DNA of 64,000 nt, from positions 204,387-268,386 of the forward strand of contig DLHJ01000005.1 of assembly GCA_002483145.1 (NCBI GenBank). The letters run 5' to 3'. Made by a program: the position numbers and the translations under genes. This document shows positions 1 through 11,200 of this stretch, one piece after another. The DNA comes from Cellvibrio sp. UBA7671 (GTDB lineage Bacteria; Pseudomonadota; Gammaproteobacteria; Pseudomonadales; Cellvibrionaceae). The notes below the pieces were generated by a model, which worked only from the letters and a program-made list of their open reading frames with translations, was not told where the DNA came from and searched no databases. How positions within the stretch are numbered: position 1 is the stretch's first letter; the number at the start of each line of letters is the position of its first letter.

Positions 1-407
1 TCGACCATACGGTCATGTAATAGCGCGGTAATTGCAGCGCGATCGGCAGCTGAAATCGCTCCCGTTACATAATAAGCAACGCCGCGCTCAATGCGGCGCA
101 CAGGCTCAAGGCCAGTATTTTTGGCGATGTCAGTCGCTTTGGATGCCCAGGGAGAAATAGTCCCAAGGCGCGGCACTACCAAAAAGAGTTCACCTTCATG
201 GCTCACTTCGCCCTCGACTTTGGGGCCATAGGTAAGCAGTTGCTGCAATACTTGCTGCTGCTCAGCACTTAAAGGGGCGGCAACATTAGCAAAATGTACA
301 AACTCGGAACTAACACCGGTCACAGTAGGAACGCGCAGTTGCAGGTTGGCCAGAAGTTTTTGGGTACGGAAACTGGAAAGAGCGGGAGCGCCACGCAGGA
401 TTAACAT
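1..407 (-). CDS. purL: Phosphoribosylformylglycinamidine synthase, N-terminal part
   Basis: The first 135 residues of PurL, the large glutamine-dependent FGAM synthase of de novo purine synthesis; the rest lies beyond the left edge. The N-terminus reads [14 protein letters not shown] and is followed by [36 protein letters not shown] and ERGVAYYV, all hallmarks of the PurS-like N-terminal domain of the long (about 1300-residue) gammaproteobacterial PurL. The start is the ATG at 405-407. In many gammaproteobacteria the gene divergent from purL is mltF; here mltF lies about 17 kb away with a foreign-looking cluster in between. Confidence 0.96.
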   Translation of the reverse strand, partial: MLILRGAPALSSFRTQKLLANLQLRVPTVTGVSSEFVHFANVAAPLSAEQQQVLQQLLTYGPKVEGEVSHEGELFLVVPRLGTISPWASKATDIAKNTGLEPVRRIERGVAYYVTGAISAADRAAITALLHDRMV

Positions 408-534
408 AGTGGGAAGAGCCTCGGCATGGGGTAATGACAAAAAGAAAGGCGCGCATTGTACTGGATTTACGCCCTCCCCGAGAGGTTTTTTGCGCCTTCG
501 ACAGTAAATAGCTTCTCGCTATTTCCCTGACCGC

Positions 535-1077
535 CTACTCAGGTGGACGATCCATCAAAAAACCCACACGCCTGCGAATCCTGCTTAGTGCCACAGGAGT
601 AATACCAAGATACCGCGCTATATCATTTTGCGATAAACGCCCGAGCAACCCTGCCTCGCGCTCACAAAATAACAAATAGCGCTCTTCTGGCGACATGCAC
701 AAGAGCTCGTACTCACGCCGTTCTTTTTTCATTGCCAACTTGAGCAGCATGGAATTTAAAACATCAGTTAAGCCTGGATTATCAGTAACCAAATTCAATA
801 CTGCTTGTTTAGGTATATCAATTACCACCGAATCTTCGAGACTCAACACAGTAAATGAATTCGGATTCCCCGCAACTGTGGCTTGCATACTGGCAATAAA
901 CTCACCGCCTGTAACGAATGACTTTATAAATTCCTTTCCATCGAGCGTTTCATAATAGGCTTTCACCAATCCACTCTGAATAAAAAATAAATTGCCACCA
1001 CTATCGCCCTGCCTGAACAAAAATGCTCCTTTAGGGAAATGGCGAACATTACCTAATTTTTTCAATTGCTCGTTCAA
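535..1077 (-). CDS. Crp/Fnr-family transcriptional regulator
   Basis: A 180-residue regulator with an N-terminal cyclic-nucleotide-binding-type beta roll (about residues 10-110, with FLFRQGDSGGNLFFIQSG) and a C-terminal Crp-type winged helix (about 130-175, with LSQNDIARYLGITPVALSRIRRR). It lacks an obvious Fnr cysteine cluster, and the cAMP-contacting residues of Crp are not evident, so the ligand is unknown. The helix-turn-helix resembles the small Crp-like regulators common in Bacteroidetes and marine gammaproteobacteria. It is transcribed divergently from the SDR gene at 1301, which makes it a candidate local regulator of the cluster to its right. Confidence 0.85.
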   Translation of the reverse strand: MNEQLKKLGNVRHFPKGAFLFRQGDSGGNLFFIQSGLVKAYYETLDGKEFIKSFVTGGEFIASMQATVAGNPNSFTVLSLEDSVVIDIPKQAVLNLVTDNPGLTDVLNSMLLKLAMKKERREYELLCMSPEERYLLFCEREAGLLGRLSQNDIARYLGITPVALSRIRRRVGFLMDRPPE

Positions 1078-1164
1078 AAATAACTCCCACCAAAAATACG
1101 GACTTTACGTCAAGTCTCTTTTATTAAAGAACCACACCTTAATTGGCATTTTAATTATTGTCAA

Positions 1165-1188
1165 AATTTGAGACGACAATTTCAAATT
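1165..1188. promoter_or_regulatory. Inverted repeat between crp-like gene and SDR gene
   Basis: In the divergent intergenic region the sequence AATTTGA, 10 bases, TCAAATT forms a perfect 7-bp inverted repeat. Its place between a Crp/Fnr-type regulator and the first gene of the cluster fits an operator, although the 10-base spacing differs from the Crp/Fnr norm of 4-6 between half-sites. Binding is inference only. Confidence 0.3.
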
Positions 1189-1300
1189 GGAACATTGGCG
1201 TCATTTCTAACAATTAAGTTAACCGGAGTTAATGATTAATAATTTTTTGCAACCATACAATTCGCCACCCTTAAGTCTTTATACAGGATTGCATGGAAAT

Positions 1301-2038
1301 ATGAATTTACAGGACAAAACATTACTCATAACGGGTGGCACCTCAGGCATCGGATACGCACTGGTAAAGCAGTTATCGTCTACCAGTAAAAGCATTGTTG
1401 TTATTGCCCGCAACCCCGTGCATCTTGAAAAACTAAAGAACGAATTCCCCAATGTGCACATTTACAAATGTGCCCTTGCAAACAAAATAGATCTGGAAAA
1501 AACATTCAGTGAAATCATTAACAACCACCCTGATATTTCTGTGGTCATTAATAATGCTGGAATTCAAGCAACGCCAACATTCCTGGATAAAGATTTTAAT
1601 TTTGACAGCATCGAGAATGAAATCAGTGTAAACCTTATGGCCCCCATCAGGATCTGTGCACTCATGCTGGGCCCTTTACTTAACTTGAAAGCACCAGCCG
1701 CCATAGTCAACATCACATCAGGCTTGGGGCTTTACCCCAAAAAAAATTCCGCTGTGTACTGCGCCACTAAAGCGGGCCTGCGCAATTTCACCCAAAGCTT
1801 TCGCTACCAACTGGAAGAAACTCCCATAAAAGTCTTTGAGGCGATAATGCCATTAGTTGATACACCTATGACTCATGGAAGAGGTAAGGGAAAAATATCA
1901 CCCGACAGCGCAGCCGAAGCCATTATCAAAGGCATTGAAAATGACGATGAAGAAATTTTTGTAGGGAAAGCAAAACTAATTCCATTGGTGGCGCGAATTA
2001 GCCCCACCCTAATGGCAGCCATTATGAAAGCCGGATAA
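1301..2038 (+). CDS. Short-chain dehydrogenase/reductase (DltE-like)
   Basis: An NAD(P)-dependent classical SDR of about 245 residues. From the ATG at 1301 it shows the dinucleotide motif TGGTSGIG (residues 11-18), the structural NNAG motif, and the catalytic set Ser140, Tyr153 and Lys157 (YCATK). The sequence resembles the COG3967/DltE group of uncharacterised SDRs. An in-frame ATG at 1232 would add 23 residues, but its GGAG lies only 3 bases upstream and the extra segment is not SDR-like, so 1301 is preferred. The gene is followed after 11 bases by the membrane-protein gene at 2050. In the cluster it is a candidate ketoreductase for an amino-ketone intermediate; that role is inferred. Confidence 0.85.
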   Translation: MNLQDKTLLITGGTSGIGYALVKQLSSTSKSIVVIARNPVHLEKLKNEFPNVHIYKCALANKIDLEKTFSEIINNHPDISVVINNAGIQATPTFLDKDFNFDSIENEISVNLMAPIRICALMLGPLLNLKAPAAIVNITSGLGLYPKKNSAVYCATKAGLRNFTQSFRYQLEETPIKVFEAIMPLVDTPMTHGRGKGKISPDSAAEAIIKGIENDDEEIFVGKAKLIPLVARISPTLMAAIMKAG

Positions 2039-2049
2039 CGGAGCCAACT

Positions 2050-2718
2050 ATGAAACAACTGATAACAATCGCGCTTATATTAGCAGCCATATTTGCGTCC
2101 ACATTTATTGTGATAAAAGCCACTGGCATCTTAACCATCGAGGACGTTAGAACATGGCTGACGATGGCTTCAGAAATAAATCCCGTATATGTGGCAATAG
2201 CCGTAATTATTTTATTGTTCTCCGATCTTTTTATTGCAGTCCCCAACTTAACAATTTGTATCTTGTCAGGATATTTTCTGGGATGGTTAGGGGGTGGTCT
2301 TGCATCAATGACCGGAATGATGCTGGCAGGTATAGTCGGGTATTGGATTTGCTGGGCGATCGGCCCGAAAATCCTCATAAAAATTTACAAAGACGAAAAT
2401 AAACTTGCGGAAATGCAACATATTTTTTCCGAGCACAGCGCCAGCATAATATTAATGTGTCGCGCGCTGCCAATTTTACCGGAAGTTGTCGCTTGCTTAG
2501 CAGGTGCAAACAAAATGTCATTTTTCCGCTTTATGGTGTACTACAGCATATCAACCGTCCCTTATTCGTTTATCGCCGCCTATGCCGGCTCGAAAAGTTC
2601 GCTAGCCAACCCGACACCGGCCATTCTCGCAGCGATAGGCATTTCTTTAACCTTATGGTTTTCATGGTTTATATTTTTGCGCCGAAATTATCCTAAATCA
2701 GATCAAAAACCAATTTGA
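2050..2718 (+). CDS. VTT-domain (DedA/TVP38-like) membrane protein
   Basis: A 222-residue integral membrane protein with an N-terminal signal-anchor (MKQLITIALILAAIFAST) and a VTT/SNARE-associated core: a Gly-rich re-entrant segment (FLGWLGGGLASMTGMMLAG), the motif CRALPILPEVVACLAGANKM, then FRFMVYYSISTVPYSFIAAYAG. VTT/DedA-superfamily proteins are implicated in lipid scrambling and membrane lipid homeostasis. It lies 11 bases after the SDR gene and upstream of the acyltransferase-fusion gene, so it is probably part of the same transcription unit. Transport of the cluster's product is a reasonable but untested idea. Confidence 0.82.
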   Translation: MKQLITIALILAAIFASTFIVIKATGILTIEDVRTWLTMASEINPVYVAIAVIILLFSDLFIAVPNLTICILSGYFLGWLGGGLASMTGMMLAGIVGYWICWAIGPKILIKIYKDENKLAEMQHIFSEHSASIILMCRALPILPEVVACLAGANKMSFFRFMVYYSISTVPYSFIAAYAGSKSSLANPTPAILAAIGISLTLWFSWFIFLRRNYPKSDQKPI

Positions 2719-2801
2719 AAAAAATCAATTTTTACAAAAAAGGAAGTTAATTAACGCCAACTGCTCTTGAATAAAATTTTTGACCATATGAGGTATACAT
2801 A

Positions 2802-5201
2802 ATGGACGTTATTGATTCGGTTACCACCAAAACCAGTTGCACCCGCTTCGACACCATTCTTGATATCCCCGAACACCAATGGGATGCAGTAGTACCGCGA
2901 GCCACAGGCCTAAAGCACAACGTACTGCAAACGTTTGAGTTGTCGGGCGTGAATAACTTAAATTGTCACTACCTGACATTTGAGCAAGGCAACCACTACA
3001 TCGGCAAAGCTAATCTTTACGAAGTATCAATGGATTTTGCATCCCTCGATAAAAACCTCTCCCCCCACGCACGCCGCCTGATAAAAAGTTGGATACCGGA
3101 TTATCTGTATTTATCCATGGCGGAGTGCGGTTTATTTGCCATGAATGGCGATGGAATAGCGGTAAAAGATGTACATCATCTAGCGCAAGTAATTCCATTG
3201 ATTCACAACGAATTACAAACTATTGCCACCGAGAAAAATTTGGACTTGCTGGTATTTCGCGATGTACCGCTGGAACAGTACAGCATTTACGAAAAAATCC
3301 TGGTGCCCCTGGGGTATGCCCCCTCTGCTGGATTCACCAATGCCGTTATCGACATTCGCTGGGATTCAATAGAAAGCTATTTGGAAAGTTTAAACAGTAA
3401 AGACAGATACAAACTCAAAACCGCATTAAAGATAGAAGAAGATTTTGGTATACGCGTTGAAATAACGTCTGACTACAAACATCTGGCCAAGCAAATGGCA
3501 GACCTATGGCGCAATGTGAATGCATCTTCAGACGATTACAACCGTGAGCAGCTGGATGAAGAATTTTTTTACGAAGCGGGCTTGCGCCTGGAAAATAACA
3601 GTGAAGTTATTTTATTTTATGCAGGAGAAAAACTCGTGGCTTTTATGTGGAGCCTGATTGGGACTGAAGACTACCACATGGCAGATTGGGGGGTGGATTA
3701 CGATTATCCACAATACCGTGAGGCCAATTTTTATCGCGCTGCATCGATGATTTCATTAAAGCGTGCAATTGCGCTTGGTAAGCAACGCATGCAATTAGGA
3801 ATGACCAATTATACGCCTAAAAAATTATTAGGCGCACAAATGCAACCATTGGTGTACTTCATCAAACATCAAAAAAATTCGCACTTCACCACTGTTGTAA
3901 ATCGCATGATTACCGATGCTATTGAGCAGCCGCCTGAACTAAATTATTACGCTGCTGGTAGCTGGCCGTTGGACACTATGACCGCCGATGAATACAAATC
4001 GATATTCACACAAAAACTGGTTGACTACACCACCAATGATGCCTTTGCCAAAGTAGAAGTTAATTACGATATAGATATTCTTAAGTTGGGAGGACTATAT
4101 GGATTTTATCCTGATACGGAAACCGTAAACTTCCCGCTGAGCAGTGGCATTTTTGTTAACTACAGTCAGCACCCCGACGTTATCAACGCAGCGAATAACG
4201 CTTGGCTACGCACCAAAGCAACCTATAACGGAGCACCTTTTTTTAGTGGTGAATCTGATGTTACACGCGCATTGCAATTTAAAATTTCCCAAGCGGTGCA
4301 ACAACAAGCAGTACAACTACTACCAAATGGAAATTTAATTCACCAGACAGCACTCGCGCCACTGCTCGATTCATCTTGCCTGGTATTGCTGGATGAACAA
4401 ACCAGTCCCGGCATATGGGAAGCGGTTGGTCCTGCCGGCTGTGAAATAAAAACCTTCGCGCATCAAGACCTTTCAAATCTGGAAGCAATCCTTACCGAAA
4501 ATACAGGCCGGAAAATCCTGATCATTGCTGAAACTGCATTTCCATTGTTCGGTGACCAAACTGATATAGCAGCTCTGGTGCAACTAAAACAGCAATACGG
4601 TGCGCGGCTTTATATCGATGAATCACTCACCCTTGGTTTATGCGGAAAACATTCACCTAACGCGCACTATCGTTTAGGCCTAAGCGCCCAACAGGGTGTT
4701 AGCGACCAGATTGATGTGATTGTTGCTTCTACGTTATCCGGTGTTGGTATCGATGCAGGGTTTGTTGCTGCATCAACCAAAGTGATCGAACACATCCGCC
4801 ATCAGGCGACCAGCTTATTATTTGCGGGCAGTTTATCGGCGGCGCAACTTGCAGCCTTATCCACCGCACTGGATCTGACCGCAAACCGCCTGTCGGCTGG
4901 TTCCGAACTATTTGCCAAAGCTGAATTTTTTACTGGAAAGTTAATTGAGCAAGGATTTAATGCTGCGCTTTATCAGAGTCCGGTCATCAATCTTATTTTC
5001 ACAGATTTTATGATCAGTCTGGCCGTTCAGAAAAAATTGCTGCAACTCGGTGTTGCTGTGGCGGCAATTGGCCAACCACTGTTGCCACCAGAAATGTCGG
5101 TAATTCATCTGAATTTATATGAAGACATCACCTGGGAAGACCTCGAAAAGTTAGTAGATATTTTTGCCAGCATTGCAATCAGTATTCAAATCACTGCTTA
5201 A
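2802..5201 (+). CDS. FemAB/GNAT-like acyltransferase fused to a degenerate alpha-oxoamine-synthase domain
   Basis: A 799-residue two-domain protein. Residues about 1-400 look like a FemAB/BioF2-like acyltransferase (GNAT-type fold), with RYKLKTALKIEEDFGI, LVAFMWSLIG and LGMTNYTPKKLLGAQMQP. Residues about 440-799 match a fold-type I PLP enzyme of the KBL/BioF/SPT family: the NYSQHPDVINAANNAW entry, a pyridine-nitrogen Asp606 in YIDES, and the TLS segment before the Schiff-base site. The catalytic lysine is absent: TLSK of the neighbouring synthase is TLSG here (Gly647), and the DEAHS histidine is replaced. The second domain is therefore probably non-catalytic, perhaps scaffolding or acyl-ACP docking. 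GAGG 8 bases before the ATG supports the start. Bacterial ceramide synthase is also a GNAT-like enzyme, hence the N-acylation hypothesis. Confidence 0.78.
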   Translation: MDVIDSVTTKTSCTRFDTILDIPEHQWDAVVPRATGLKHNVLQTFELSGVNNLNCHYLTFEQGNHYIGKANLYEVSMDFASLDKNLSPHARRLIKSWIPDYLYLSMAECGLFAMNGDGIAVKDVHHLAQVIPLIHNELQTIATEKNLDLLVFRDVPLEQYSIYEKILVPLGYAPSAGFTNAVIDIRWDSIESYLESLNSKDRYKLKTALKIEEDFGIRVEITSDYKHLAKQMADLWRNVNASSDDYNREQLDEEFFYEAGLRLENNSEVILFYAGEKLVAFMWSLIGTEDYHMADWGVDYDYPQYREANFYRAASMISLKRAIALGKQRMQLGMTNYTPKKLLGAQMQPLVYFIKHQKNSHFTTVVNRMITDAIEQPPELNYYAAGSWPLDTMTADEYKSIFTQKLVDYTTNDAFAKVEVNYDIDILKLGGLYGFYPDTETVNFPLSSGIFVNYSQHPDVINAANNAWLRTKATYNGAPFFSGESDVTRALQFKISQAVQQQAVQLLPNGNLIHQTALAPLLDSSCLVLLDEQTSPGIWEAVGPAGCEIKTFAHQDLSNLEAILTENTGRKILIIAETAFPLFGDQTDIAALVQLKQQYGARLYIDESLTLGLCGKHSPNAHYRLGLSAQQGVSDQIDVIVASTLSGVGIDAGFVAASTKVIEHIRHQATSLLFAGSLSAAQLAALSTALDLTANRLSAGSELFAKAEFFTGKLIEQGFNAALYQSPVINLIFTDFMISLAVQKKLLQLGVAVAAIGQPLLPPEMSVIHLNLYEDITWEDLEKLVDIFASIAISIQITA

Positions 5202-5245
5202 ACATCGCATCGGGAAATGACTGCGCCTTAATAGGAGAAGTAATA

Positions 5246-8200
5246 ATGACGCACAAAAATAGTCCATCACTCGCCATTGTCGGAATTGGTTGTCGCTATC
5301 CAGGCGGCATTAGTTCAGCCGATACATTCTGGGACGTCATCAGCAAGGGGACAGATGCAATCGTTGACGTCCCATCTAACCGCTGGGATTACCGCAAATT
5401 TTTTGATGCCAATGATAAACGCCCGGGTAAATCGCGCGTTAAACAAGGCGGATACTTACACCAATCACTGGATCAATTTGATCCGTTATTTTTTGGCATT
5501 TCCCCACGCGAAGCCGCTTATACAGATCCACAGCAGCGCCTGCTGCTGGAAGTGACCTGGGAAGCATTCGAAGATGCCGGTATCACCGAAGAGCGTTTAC
5601 GCGGCTCTGATACCGGTGTGTTTATCGGCGCATTTAACCTGGATAACTTATTGCTCCAATTGGGTCGCGATAATGTGGAAACCATCAGCGCTTCCACCGC
5701 GGCCAGCGTAACCATGACCATGCTGTCCAATCGTTTGTCTTATACATTCGATTTAACAGGCCCGAGCGTCACTATGGATACCGCCTGCTCTTCATCCATG
5801 GTGGCAATGCATTACGCGTGTCAAAGCATTATCAATGGTGATTGCTCTGTCGCTATCGCGGGGGGAGTCAACGTTATCTCACGCCCTGAATATATGGTTT
5901 CCATGAGCAAGGGCGGCTTCCTTTCTGCCCATGGCCGCTGTAAATCCTTTGATAAAGACGCGGCCGGTTATGTGCGCGGTGAGGGAGCGGGCATCATCAT
6001 TATCAAAACATTAGAGCAGGCGATTGCCGACAAGGATGAAATTTATGCCGTGATTCGCAACACCGGCGTGAACCAAGATGGCCATACCCAGAACGGTATT
6101 TCTTTCCCGAGCGCAGAAGCACAGCAGCGCCTGATCGAAAAACTGTACCGCGAAGCGGCGATCAATCCGCTGGATGTTGGGTATATCGAGGCCCATGGCA
6201 CCGGAACTCAGGCGGGAGACCCCATTGAAATTTCATCGCTCGCCGCTGTGTTTACTCCGGGTCGCGCGGTGGAAACTCCCTGTTTTGTCGGCTCCGTAAA
6301 ATCCAATTTCGGCCACACAGAATCGGCCGCAGGCGTGGCCGGGATCATCAAGGCATCACTCTCCATTAAAAACGGGGCAATCCTGCCCAACCTGCATTTC
6401 AATAATCCTAATCCCAATATTGATTTTGCCGGTGGACGCATTGCGGTCCCCACCAGCCAACGTATCTGGAATGAGGGCGAACGCACCCGCCTGGCTTCGG
6501 TTAACTCCTTCGGTTATGGCGGAACTAATGGCCACGTTATCCTGGAGGAATTTAAATCACCCATTTCTGCTCAGCCGACGCTCGATCAGGCAGGACATTA
6601 TTTGCTGCCATTGAGTGCAAAAAACCGCAAAGCATTGAACGCACGCTGCAGCAAGTTACTCGACTATTTGCAAAGCCCTCAAGGGCAAAACGTTTCGTTG
6701 AACGATTTGAATTACAGCTTGGCCTATCGCCAATCTGGCCTTGAAGAGCGCTTGAGTCTGGTCGTTAAAAACAAAACGGATCTTGAGGAAAAACTGCGCA
6801 GCCTCGTACAGGGCGATCACCCTGAAGGTAGCGTACAAGCCGCCGTTGATGTATCGGGCAATCGCCGCCTCGCCTTTGTATTTACCGGCATGGGTCCGCA
6901 ATGGTGGGCGATGGGCCGCGAACTTTATGCGCGCGAACCCGTCTTCCAGCAAGTCATTGACCAATGCGATGAGCTGTTCAGCAAAGTAGCAGGCTGGTCA
7001 ATCAAAGCAGAACTGCTTGCACCGGAAGCGGATTCCAAAATGGCTAAAACAGCCATTGCCCAACCCGCGAATTTCTTGATACAGGCGGGTTTACTCGCAC
7101 TTTATCGCTCTTGGGGAGTTACCCCGGCAGCGGTAGTTGGCCATAGTGTGGGTGAAGTAGCCTCCGCCTATGCATGCGGTGCATTAACTCTGGAAGATGC
7201 AATCACCGTCAGTTATCAACGCAGCCGTTTACAACAAACCCTGGCTGGCGGTGGCGGCATGCTCGCCATTGGCATGGGCGGCGATGCTGCATTTGAATTG
7301 ACCGGCTTATATGACCAGGTGTCTGTTGCTGCCGTTAACAGTGCTACCAGCGTAACCCTTGCAGGTAATCAGGAGCAGTTGGAAGAGATCTCCCAATTGC
7401 TGGAAGCACAAGGCATTTTCAACCGCATGCTGCAAGTGGAGGTGGCTTATCACAGCTACCAAATGGATCCGATCAAAGACGAGATCCACCGTGTGCTGGC
7501 GGACATCCACCCCCATCCGGAAAGTATTCCGGTGTATTCGACAGCCTTGGGAAGTCGAAGTAGTGGCAGCGCGTTCACTGCCGATTACTGGTGGCAAAAC
7601 GTTCGCCAACCAGTGAGCTTTGAGCGCGCTATTACCCAAATGATTGAAGATGGCTACACCCATTTTATTGAAGTGGGCCCGCATCCGGTAACCCGCAACT
7701 TCCTCAATGAATGCCTTGCCGACAAACAGATCCAGGGGCGTGTTATCGCCAGCCTGGTACGTAAAAAAGATGAATCTGTCGCCTTTCTCGAATCCCTTGG
7801 CCAATTGTTCAACGCCGGATACCACTTGCGCTGGCCTGAGGCCATCCAGCAAGCCAACTTCATCCGCCTGCCGACTTATCCCTGGCAGCGCGAACGCTAC
7901 TGGAACGAGTCCAACCTATCGCGCAACTACTTGTTAGGTAGCGGTGAAGAACATCCCTTTTTCTTTGAAAAGCTGATGACCCCAGAACCCACATGGCAGG
8001 TGGAGCTAAACGAAAACTATTTCCCCTTCCTGCCAGATCACCGCATTTCCGGGCGCGTCGTCTTTCCTGGAGCGGGTTATGTAGAAGCGGGATTGGCGTT
8101 GCAGCATTACCAAAAAGAACGCCGCGGTGCGGTTAGCCTGGAACAACTCAAGTTCCACCGCATGCTGATGGTAGATGCAGATAAAACCCAGCAGTTGCGC

Positions 8201-11200
8201 ATTGTTGAAGATAAAAGCCAAAACAGGTTTGCGGTCTACTCCAGCGAGGTCAACAACAATAACTGGACGTTACACGCGACTGGCAAGTTGGTAGGAGCCG
8301 TTTTGCGCCGCACACCAGCCAAAATCGACCTCGATCAGCTGAAGAAAAAATGCGCGACCGCCCTGAATATACCAACGCTCTATCGCAGTTTTGATGAGCG
8401 CGGCCTTGGCTACGGCGCGCAATTCCAGACGATTGAGCAGCTCTTTACCGGTAAGCGCGCCTTGCTAGCGAGAATTTCTGCCCCGTTAATGGCCGAAGAT
8501 GCTCATTCAAAGAGTTATTTAAGCTACCCCAGCTTATTGGATGGCGCCTTCCAAAGCCTGATTGCCCTCAGTGACAGCCAGCAGACAGCCCCCATGGTTC
8601 CAGTCGAAGTAGGCGAAGTTACCGTCTATCAAAACATCCCGAGCCATTTTTGGTGCTATGGCGAAATACTGGAGCAAACCGCAACAGGCATTCTGTGCGA
8701 TTTGAAATTGCTTGATGACCAAGGCAATACCTTGGCGGAGTTACGCTCACTGGAATGCACACTGCTAGCGGGTGAAACCGATGAGGCCGCAGTCAATACA
8801 CTGGATGACGCGTTTTATCATTACCAATGGACTCCAAGACAACTGGCCCTTTCAGATAGAGAAGTCACTGGATCTGATGCCTGGTTAATTCTTGCCTCCG
8901 AACAGACCCTGCCATCAATCAAGCCCTTTGTTGCCCACCTCGAAGGTCGCGGGATCAGCCCGAAATTGCTGACAACTAGCAATGTGCCCGACGACGAAAA
9001 AGCAATAACGGCATTTAAACAGGCGCTGGAAGAAAATCTGGCTGCCGGGACTAATCACTTGATCTACTTTGCCGGAGATCTGGAAGGCGAACAGCAGCTG
9101 CCTGAATTCACCGATGTCATTAACCCTTGCTTACCCTTGATTGCGTTGGCACAAAGCCTGGATAACCCAGCCCTTGCAACCCTCAAGGCATGGATAAAGG
9201 AACCGGAGTTCCAGCTCAACCTGAACATAGTCACTCGCGGCGCCCATACTATTGGCGGCAAACCGACCAATCCGGCATTACAACCTGCCGCATCACTGGC
9301 ACATTTGTTGGCCAACGAGCTTAGCGCTATCACACCGCGCCATATAGATCTCGCGCTGGGCTCGGCGGCTGTCACTGATGCTGAGTTGCAAATGCTGGTC
9401 AATGAGCTGTTGGATGGTCAGGAAGAGGATATCGCCCTCCAGGGTGAAATGCGTTTTATTCGGGAATTGACCACCACCAATATTGATGCCGGCGAACAGC
9501 GTGTTGTGCATCAGATACCAGCCAATGATCCGCTCAATCCGGTGCAATTGCGCAAGTCTGCCGAGGGTAGCCTGGAGTTCCAACGTATCGCACCTGCGAC
9601 CTTACGTCCCGATGAAGTGCAGATACAGATCGAGCGCTTACTTATCGACAAACCGGATATTGACGCCTTGTTACAAGGCCGTCGCAAAACCCATCAGCTC
9701 CCCCGCTTGGCCCTGGGCTGGATTGTGGCAACTGGTGCGGATTGCGACGAGTTTGCGCTGGGTGATGAAGTATTAGTACTGGTGAAAGATTCGGCGATCA
9801 CCAACCAGTACACCCTGAACCATCGCCTCTGCCTCAAACGCCCTGCCGGCTTGCCGGAAAATCTTTATCCAGACCTCGCGTTTTACGCGGCAGCACTTTA
9901 TATGCTGGATGATGTTGCCGGTGGTACCAGCGGTAAAGTCTTTATCCAAAACGCCGCATCTCCGCTGGGTCTTGCCCTGGGTCAGTTAGCGCTGGCCCGC
10001 AAACTCACGGTCTTTGCCACCATCAGCCAGGAGGCGCAACGCCAACCACTGCAAGCAATGGGTGTTCACAGGATCCTGAACAATAAGGATCTTACCTACA
10101 CCACTGACCTGGTAGACCTGCTGGGGGAAAGCCGCCTGGATTTGGTCGTAAATGATTTGGGTAATGAGCACGCCACGCAGCTGTTCAAACTACTCGCTCC
10201 TGGCAAACACTTTATCCAACTCCCCGCAGTGGATGGGCAGGAACTGGCAGCAACGCCCGCCCTGACAAATTACCGCTATGCCTACCTCGATATCTTCCAG
10301 AGCTTTACCAGTCAACCAGGGCTGTTCGCCCAGTGGATCGAGCGAGCAAAAGAGACAGTGATTAGCGATGGTTTACCGCCATTGCCGAAAGGAGTAGCTA
10401 ACGCTTGCAACACCACAGAGCTGTTGAATTATTTTGTGCTCAGCGATGAAACAGGCCAGGCGGTCATCGAGTTTACCGATGCCAGCGTTACAGTAAGCGA
10501 GACCCTTGCAGTGCCGTCAATTGATCGCAGTGGAAGCTATCTGATCACCGGCGGAACCAGCGGCCTTGGATTGCAAATCGCCAAGTGGCTGTTAGCGCAG
10601 GGAGTTGACTCTATTGCATTGGTTAGCCGAAATGGCAGCAACCGCCCGGAGGCGCGCGAATTTGTTCAATCGGCTCAGGGTAAACAAGTGCGCTTGTTTG
10701 ACGTAGACATCACCGATCTGAAAGCCACCCAAAGCTTGGTCCAGAACATCAATAGGGAAATGCGCCCACTTGCCGGGATCATCCATTGCGCAATGGTGCT
10801 GGACGATGATCTCGCCGTTCGCATGACGCCGGAGCGGATGAAGAAGGTAATGCAACCCAAAGTGCAGGGCACTATTAACCTGCATAAAGCGACACTCGAT
10901 TTATCTCTGCGCCAATTTATCTGCATCTCCTCGATTTCCTCCCTGATTGGCAACGTCGGCCAAGCCAACTACGTGGCTGCCAATGCCTTCCTCGACGGGT
11001 TTGCCCATTACCGCCAGGCTGCGGGTTTAACTGCCACCACGATTAACCTGGGCGTACTGCAGGAGATAGGTGTGGTTGCACGCGATGAAAACCTTGCCAT
11101 GGTACTGGATGCAAAAGGCATTCAAGGCCTGCTCACAGCCGATGTGCTCCGGGCGCTGGGTTACATCATGAACAACGAACCAGCCCAGATAGGTTTATTC

